A DNA stretch of 64,000 nt from assembly GCF_016862795.1 (NCBI RefSeq), contig NZ_BONQ01000125.1, positions 62,001-126,000 on the forward strand, in the 5' to 3' direction. The stretch comes from Dactylosporangium siamense (GTDB lineage Bacteria > Actinomycetota > Actinomycetes > Mycobacteriales > Micromonosporaceae). The notes under the pieces were generated by a model that worked only from the letters and a program-made list of their open reading frames with translations, did not search any database and was not told where the DNA came from. The position numbers and the translations under genes are program-made. Position 1 is the first letter of the stretch, and every line of letters starts with the position of its first letter. Below are positions 59,839 through 64,000 of this stretch, one piece after another.

Positions 59839-60892
59839 GGGTACGGATCACCTCAGCGATGGCGGTCAACGGCACTTCGCGGTCCACGGCGCCGAGCCGG
59901 ACCGCCTCCTTGGGCATCCCGTGCACGACGCAGGTCGCCTCGTCCTGCGCGACGGTGAGCGCCCCGGCGGTGCGCATCTCCAGCAGGCCGCGGGCGCCGT
60001 CGTCGCCCATCCCGGTCATGATGACGCCGAGCGCGCGGCGCCCCGCGACCCGCGCGACCGAGCGGAACAGCACGTCGACGGAGGGCCGGTGCCGGTTGAC
60101 CGGCGGCCCGTCGCTCACCTTGACCCGGAACCGGGCGCCATCGGTCAGCAGCTGCATGTGCCGGCCGCCGGGCGCGACGAGGGCCAGCCCGGCCTGGACG
60201 GCATCGCCGTCGGCGGCCTCCCGGACCTCGATCGTGGACAGCATGTCCATGCGCTCGGCGAACGCGGCGGTGAACTTCTCCGGCATGTGCTGGACGATGA
60301 CGATGCCGGGGCTGTTGCGCGGCAGCGCGGTCAGCACCGTTTCGAGGGCCTGGGTGCCGCCGGTGGACGTGCCGATCGCGATGATCCGGTCGGTGCCGGC
60401 GGAGGCGGCCGCCACGGCCACCGGTGCGGGGCGGGCCACCGCCGGGGCCGCCGGCGCCGCCGTCCGGTTCAGCCGGGCGACCTTGCCGGCAGCGGCCGCC
60501 CGCACCGCCGCCACGATGTCGCCGCTGTCGTCCGTCATGAACTGTTTCAGCCCGGTGGTCGGCTTCGGTACGACGCCCGCCGCGCCCGCCGCGAACGCGT
60601 CCATGGTGGCCCGGGCGCCGCGCTGGCTCAGCGTCGAGCAGATGACCACGGGCGTCGGCCGGGTCGCCATGATCTTCTTCAGGAACGTGATGCCGTCCAT
60701 CCGGGGCATCTCGATGTCCAGGATGACGACGTCGGGCCAGGTCTTGTTCATCAGCGCCATGGCGAAGATCGGGTCCGAGGCGGAGCCGAGCACCTCGATG
60801 CCGGGGCTCTCGGCGAGCCGCCGTCCCAGGACCTGCCGCACGACCGCCGAGTCGTCGACGATGACGACCTTGATGCCCGCCCCGGTGGTCAT
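59831..60892 (-). CDS. cheB: protein-glutamate methylesterase/glutaminase CheB
   Basis: A 353-residue adaptation enzyme. The N-terminal receiver has Asp59 ([13 protein letters not shown]). A linker rich in alanine and proline leads to the methylesterase domain with Ser176 ([13 protein letters not shown]), His202 (VQHMPEKF) and Asp298 (MTGMGDDGA). It removes methyl groups from receptors and may deamidate glutamines. ATG 60892 overlaps the cheD stop as ATGA, so a longer open frame starting at 61273 is rejected. CheA probably phosphorylates it. Confidence 0.97.
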   Translation of the reverse strand: MTTGAGIKVVIVDDSAVVRQVLGRRLAESPGIEVLGSASDPIFAMALMNKTWPDVVILDIEMPRMDGITFLKKIMATRPTPVVICSTLSQRGARATMDAFAAGAAGVVPKPTTGLKQFMTDDSGDIVAAVRAAAAGKVARLNRTAAPAAPAVARPAPVAVAAASAGTDRIIAIGTSTGGTQALETVLTALPRNSPGIVIVQHMPEKFTAAFAERMDMLSTIEVREAADGDAVQAGLALVAPGGRHMQLLTDGARFRVKVSDGPPVNRHRPSVDVLFRSVARVAGRRALGVIMTGMGDDGARGLLEMRTAGALTVAQDEATCVVHGMPKEAVRLGAVDREVPLTAIAEVIRTHG

Positions 60893-61377
60893 GCCGTCTG
60901 CCGCTCTTGGTGCTGCACCCAGACGTCGCCGGTGTTCAGGTCGAAGACCAGCTGCCGCGATCCCGTCCCGCCCAGGTGTTGCGCGGTGAGCTGGAACCCG
61001 TGCCGGTGCAGCAGCCGGGTGCCGATCGCGATGTTGTCCTGTGGCACCTGCGGCGCCGGGCCGGGGGAGCGGCCGGGGAACTGGTCGCCGCCGCCGAACA
61101 TCTTCGCCTGGTACTCCGCCGGCCGGGTGCCGGTCCGGTCCAGCTCGTGCAGGAACAGCTGGACGGCCTCGTCGGCGTAGCGGCCGCTGAGGGCCGGCAG
61201 GTCCGCGGTCGGCGCGGTGCGGTGCGCCAGCAGGTAGTGGCACATCCCGCCGACCCGCAGCCGCGGGTGCCACAGGGTGATCGCGACGCAGGAGCCCAGC
61301 ATGGTCCGGATCCGGGTGCCGGCGCCCGTGAAGTGGAAGTCGCCCGGGTTGAGGAACACGTCGGAGGGGCTAGCCAA
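60889..61377 (-). CDS. cheD: chemoreceptor glutamine deamidase CheD
   Basis: A 162-residue enzyme. The catalytic Cys30 ([13 protein letters not shown]) and His47 ([10 protein letters not shown]) are in place, with 'FGGGDQF' and '[16 protein letters not shown]' typical of CheD. It deamidates receptor glutamines and, where CheC exists, is inhibited by it; no CheC gene is visible here. The start is TTG 61377 with GGAG upstream, and the overlap with cheR is 8 bp (TTGGCTAG). It is one of a chain of translationally coupled genes. Confidence 0.95.
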   Translation of the reverse strand: MASPSDVFLNPGDFHFTGAGTRIRTMLGSCVAITLWHPRLRVGGMCHYLLAHRTAPTADLPALSGRYADEAVQLFLHELDRTGTRPAEYQAKMFGGGDQFPGRSPGPAPQVPQDNIAIGTRLLHRHGFQLTAQHLGGTGSRQLVFDLNTGDVWVQHQERQTA

Positions 61378-62206
61378 GATCGGCTCCGGGGAGCTGGTAG
61401 ATCGACGGCTGCACCTGCCGCAGCCGCGACGGGATCCCGTTGAGCGTCTCGGACAGGCTCACGATGAAGTAGCCGCCGGGGTGCAGCATGTCCTGCAGCC
61501 GCCCGACCACCTCCGCCTTCGTGGCGGTCTCGAAGTAGATCATCACGTTGCGGAGCATGATCACGTCGAACCGGCCGAGCCGGCTCTGGTCCTCGAGCAG
61601 GTTCGCGCCCAGGAACGTCGTCCTCGCCCGCAGCGCCCGGTCGATCGCCATCAGGCCCTCGTATTCGGCCCGGCCCTTGCGGCAGTACCGGCGCAGCAGC
61701 GGCGTCGGGATCTTCTCCGCCGCCGAGATCGGGTACAGGCCGGCCTCGGCCCCGGCCACCACCCGCGAGGAGATGTCGGTGCCGACGACCTCCCACGGCG
61801 CGTTCGGCAGCGCGTCGGCGAGCACCATCGCGGCGCTGTACGCCTCCTCGCCGCTGGAGCTCGCCGCGCTCCAGAGCCGAAACGGCCGGCTCGCCCGATG
61901 TGCCGGGGCGATGACCTGGCCGAGGAACTCGAAATGCCGGGGCTCGCGGAAGAAGAACGTCTCGTTGGTGGTGAGCAGGTCGATCGCCTGGCGGGTCTCG
62001 GCCGGATGCTGCGGCGAGCGGAGCACCTGCAGGTATTCCGTGTAGCTGCGCAGCCCGAGCTTGCGCAGCCGCTTGTCCAGCCGCCCCTGCACCAGGGTCT
62101 CCTTGCCCGGCGCCAGCCGGATGCCGGTGCGCTGGTGCAGGAACTGGCTGATGGCCTGGAACTCGGTCGTCGTGATCTCCGTGGGCCCGACCAGTGACGG
62201 CGTCAT
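61370..62206 (-). CDS. cheR: chemotaxis protein methyltransferase CheR
   Basis: A 278-residue S-adenosylmethionine-dependent methyltransferase that methylates receptor glutamates. The N-terminal helical domain ('FQAISQFLHQRTGIRLAPG') is followed by the SAM-binding domain: 'LLTTNETFFFREPRHFEFLG', 'RLWSAASSSGEEAYSAAM' and 'FDVIMLRNVMIYFE'. 'EVVGTDISSRVV' is the acidic loop. The ATG overlaps the cheW stop by 4 bp (ATGA). Length and motifs match CheR rather than the TPR-extended relatives. Confidence 0.96.
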   Translation of the reverse strand: MTPSLVGPTEITTTEFQAISQFLHQRTGIRLAPGKETLVQGRLDKRLRKLGLRSYTEYLQVLRSPQHPAETRQAIDLLTTNETFFFREPRHFEFLGQVIAPAHRASRPFRLWSAASSSGEEAYSAAMVLADALPNAPWEVVGTDISSRVVAGAEAGLYPISAAEKIPTPLLRRYCRKGRAEYEGLMAIDRALRARTTFLGANLLEDQSRLGRFDVIMLRNVMIYFETATKAEVVGRLQDMLHPGGYFIVSLSETLNGIPSRLRQVQPSIYQLPGADLG

Positions 62207-62760
62207 GAGTCTTCCGGGATCGCCGTCGCCAGATCGGCCATGTCGCTCAGCGACAGGACGTGGTCGATGTCGAGCACGATGATGAAGTCGTTGTCCCGCT
62301 TCGCCATCCCGCTGATGAAGTCGGCCCTGATGCCGGCGCCGAAGGACGGGGCCGGCTCGATGTCCTCCGCCGTGAAGGTCTCGACCTTGCTGACCGCGTC
62401 GACCAGGATGCCGATGTCCTGGCCGTTGCCGCGGGCATCCGCCGCGGCCGCGTCGCCGGACCCGGGCATGCCACGGATGTGCACGATGATGATGCTGGTG
62501 CGCCGGGCGATGCTGGTGGCGCCCTTGGCGAAGCGGATCGCCAGGTCGATGACCGGGACCGCCCGGCCGCGCAGGTTGATGACGCCACGGACGAAGTCGG
62601 GCGTCATGGGCACGACGGTGAGGTTGCGGTACTCCAGGATCTCGGTGATGTGGAAGATGTCCAGCGCGTAGGACTCGCCGTTCAACGTGAACGTCAGATA
62701 CCGCGTCGCGTCGTCGGCGGTGCCCTCACCGCGTCCCCGGGCCGCTGCCTCAACGCTCAC
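62203..62760 (-). CDS. cheW: chemotaxis coupling protein CheW
   Basis: A 185-residue scaffold protein that links receptors to CheA. The CheW domain spans about residues 20-180: 'RYLTFTLNGESYALDIFHIT', 'LEYRNLTVVPMTPDFVRGVI', 'NLRGRAVPVIDLAIRFAKGA' and 'IGILVDAVSKVETFTAEDIE'. GTG 62760 has the strong ribosome site GGGGAGATCC, so an in-frame ATG at 62817 is rejected because it lies within the promoter. It heads the operon cheW-cheR-cheD-cheB-mcp-cheY-STAS-cheA. Confidence 0.95.
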   Translation of the reverse strand: MSVEAAARGRGEGTADDATRYLTFTLNGESYALDIFHITEILEYRNLTVVPMTPDFVRGVINLRGRAVPVIDLAIRFAKGATSIARRTSIIIVHIRGMPGSGDAAAADARGNGQDIGILVDAVSKVETFTAEDIEPAPSFGAGIRADFISGMAKRDNDFIIVLDIDHVLSLSDMADLATAIPEDS

Positions 62761-62815
62761 TGGATCTCCCCTTCCGGGCAACCGCGCGCCCACGGGCACG
62801 CCTGTCAGGAGACCC

Positions 62816-62840
62816 ATCGGCGGCGCGGCGGCGCCCTGAA
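62816..62840 (-). promoter_or_regulatory. FliA/sigma-28-like promoter for the cheW operon
   Basis: On the - strand TTCA (62840-62837) is followed by exactly 15 nt and GCCGAT (62821-62816). It stands about 55 bp before the GTG of cheW and is the only such sequence seen on this strand in the gap, so it is a good candidate for the operon promoter. Confidence 0.65.
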
Positions 62841-62856
62841 GGAGAACGTCGGACAG

Positions 62857-63219
62857 TTACCGGCCGGCGACCACCTTCGCGGCGACGAGCGTGCTGCTGG
62901 TCTGCGTCCCGGTGACGGTGACCTGCATGCCGGGGCGGACGGCGCCGAGGCCGCTCGCCGAGCCGTTGACGATGACGGCCGTGCTGGAGGTGAGGCTGAA
63001 CTTGACGGTCTTGGGCCGGCTGTCACGGAACCGGTACGCCCGGGTCACGACCAGCGTTGAGTCGACGGTCCGCACCGAGGTGACGGTGCCGACCGCGGAC
63101 ACCGCTACCGCCGGCGACGGGTCGATGGACGCCGCCCAGGCGTTGCCCGGCGCCATGATCTGACCGCCGGCCACCGCGACGGCGATCAGGCCCGCGGCAC
63201 GATGAAGTCGTCGCGACAA
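62857..63219 (-). CDS. small secreted beta-rich protein, DUF5666-like
   Basis: A 120-residue exported protein. A signal peptide (about 1-29, ending GNAWAASI) precedes a beta-rich domain with 'VGTVTSVRTVDSTLVVTRAY' and 'LGAVRPGMQVTVTGTQTSST', which resembles DUF5666-type OB-like domains. No enzyme motif or cysteine is seen. The start is TTG 63219 with GGGGGG upstream. It is upstream of the cheW operon on the same strand, but the FliA-type site lies after it, so it is probably not co-regulated. Function unknown. Confidence 0.7.
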   Translation of the reverse strand: MSRRLHRAAGLIAVAVAGGQIMAPGNAWAASIDPSPAVAVSAVGTVTSVRTVDSTLVVTRAYRFRDSRPKTVKFSLTSSTAVIVNGSASGLGAVRPGMQVTVTGTQTSSTLVAAKVVAGR

Positions 63220-63301
63220 GTTGCCCCCCGTGGTTGAGCTGGAAGTTGTAGCGTGCCCGACCCCGGTTGCCGCCGGGGTGCGCCCGTGGTGCGGCCGGGT
63301 T

Positions 63302-63901
63302 TCAGCGCAGGCCCTCCATCGGCGGGCGCCCCGCGGTCGCGATGACGGTGGCGACGATCCGGCGCACCGTGGCCGGGTCCGGCGGGGCGTCGGCGTAGCG
63401 CAGGTGGGTCGCGCCGATGAGCATGGCGGCGAGGGTCTCGACGTCGGCGCCGGCCGCGACCCGACCCAGATCGCGCTCGGCGGCGAGGTACCCGGCGATC
63501 AGCTCGGCGGCCTCGGTGAGCACCGGCACCCCGGCCGGCAGGTCCCGGCGCAGCCGGGCGCGGAGCTCGTCGCGGGCGGCGATGAGACCGACCAGCGCCA
63601 GGGCCACCGAGGCGAACAGGGCGGTCAGCGCGCCGGTGAGGTTGTCCGCGACGGTGCCGGTGCCGGCGGCGTCGCGCAGGCCGGCGGTCCGTTCGTCGAG
63701 CCGGGCGATGCGGTCCAGCACGAACTCGGCGAGGAACGCGTCGAAGTCGGCGAAGTGCTTGTGCAGCACGCCCTTGGCGCAGCCGGCCTCGGTGGTCACC
63801 GCGCGGCTGGTCAGCGCGTTCGCCCCGTCCCGCAACAGGACCCGCTCGGCGGCGCCGAACAGCTGCTCGCGGACGTCGCGGATGGCGACCCCTGTGGGCA
63901 T
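63302..63901 (-). CDS. TetR/AcrR family transcriptional regulator
   Basis: A 199-residue TetR regulator. The helix-turn-helix is 'IRDVREQLFGAAERVLLRDG', 'LTSRAVTTEAGCAKGVLHKHF', and the C-terminal helical domain follows. Two identical-arm palindromes lie in the gap to the divergent gene starting at 63949. Binding there would repress both. The divergent partner seems to be a methyltransferase, whose substrate may be the ligand. ATG 63901 is used; the ribosome site is weak. Confidence 0.9.
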   Translation of the reverse strand: MPTGVAIRDVREQLFGAAERVLLRDGANALTSRAVTTEAGCAKGVLHKHFADFDAFLAEFVLDRIARLDERTAGLRDAAGTGTVADNLTGALTALFASVALALVGLIAARDELRARLRRDLPAGVPVLTEAAELIAGYLAAERDLGRVAAGADVETLAAMLIGATHLRYADAPPDPATVRRIVATVIATAGRPPMEGLR

Positions 63902-63920
63902 GGACGTCCTCCGTTGACGA

Positions 63921-63956
63921 GTGGGCGCTTGCCCACTAGCGTGGGCACATGCCCAC
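63921..63956. promoter_or_regulatory. tandem TetR operators GTGGGC-N4-GCCCAC
   Basis: Two 16-bp palindromes, GTGGGC-GCTT-GCCCAC (63921-63936) and GTGGGC-ACAT-GCCCAC (63941-63956), are repeated with a 20-bp period. TAGCGT (63937-63942), a -10-like hexamer six nt before ATG 63949, lies between their centres. The second palindrome covers the start codon of the rightward gene. Confidence 0.85.
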
Positions 63957-64000
63957 TATAGAGCCGCACCAGGCCAGGCAGGTCGCGGAGTCGTTCGGTG
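63949..64000 (+). CDS. N-terminus of a probable SAM-dependent methyltransferase (3' end outside window)
   Basis: Only 17 codons are visible, starting MPTIEPHQARQVAESFG. That opening matches a group of actinobacterial class I methyltransferases (…AESFG.. followed by AERYDRARPRYP in relatives), but the SAM motif is outside the window, so the call is tentative. The ATG follows TAGCGT by six nt, fitting a leaderless message. Both are overlapped by the second TetR palindrome. Confidence 0.5.
   Translation, partial: MPTIEPHQARQVAESFG

Noticed and set aside
62761-62817. Upstream ATG at 62817 as the cheW start
   Set aside because: It lies within the FliA-like GCCGAT element, while GTG 62760 has a strong ribosome site.

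Overview
This 64 kb window is very GC-rich, with almost gap-free coding and strong third-position GC. It carries twin-arginine/lipobox secretion signals, SARP, LAL and STAND regulators, PcaGH-type aromatic catabolism, CBM2 cellulose-binding modules and a complete flagellar-type chemotaxis operon. That combination points to a sporulating actinomycete with motile spores, most likely Micromonosporaceae (Actinoplanes/Dactylosporangium-like). This placement is inference; there is no rRNA in the window. No tRNA, rRNA, insertion sequence, integrase or CRISPR array was seen.

Layout. 1-10.6 kb: an aldo/keto reductase end, a flavin oxidoreductase, two convergent sensor kinases, a P-loop kinase-like protein, a pentapeptide/DinB protein, an SDR/HxlR divergent pair, a membrane protein, and an ArsR-type regulator with a serine hydrolase. 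10.6-18.8 kb: a large secreted subtilase, a TetR/peroxiredoxin-like divergent pair, a LAL regulator and a stand-alone adenylate kinase. 18.8-23.8 kb: a secreted GH32 fructan hydrolase divergent from a LacI repressor with a palindrome between them, then an ECF sigma factor with a membrane partner. 23.8-33.5 kb: a surface/carbohydrate-binding locus made of a 1845-residue protein with 16 fibronectin-like domains and an LAxTG sorting signal, a CBM2-only secreted protein, an HTH-NB-ARC-TPR regulator and an FN3-FN3-CBM2 protein. 33.6-37.3 kb: protocatechuate genes pobA-pcaC-pcaG-pcaH divergent from an IclR regulator. 37.3-47.6 kb: cell-envelope and signalling genes (MgtC-like, L,D-transpeptidase, coiled-coil M15-like protein, GGDEF-EAL, polyprenol mannosyltransferase, cation/proton antiporter, purine permease, alpha/beta hydrolase). 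47.6-53.2 kb: an ArsR regulator, a SARP-STAND regulator and a DrrAB-type exporter. 53.4-62.8 kb: chemotaxis, with a full-length MCP on + and a tightly overlapped operon cheW-cheR-cheD-cheB-mcp-cheY-STAS-cheA on -. 62.8-64 kb: a secreted small protein, a TetR regulator and the start of a probable methyltransferase.

Regulation. At least seven genes have a TANNNT hexamer 6-7 nt before the start codon, a leaderless-transcript signature. The same signature sits before an ATC codon that seems to start the HTH-NB-ARC-TPR gene. Two FliA-like sequences (CTCA-N17-GCCGAT and TTCA-N15-GCCGAT) stand in front of the MCP and the cheW operon. Clear operator palindromes lie beside the ArsR-type, TetR (two), LacI and IclR genes. 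Eight of about thirteen convergent gene pairs overlap at their 3' ends.

The part most likely to be undescribed is the 23.8-33.5 kb non-catalytic surface locus. A plausible reading, offered as inference, is adhesion to plant polysaccharide by cells or spores that the neighbouring chemotaxis genes steer.
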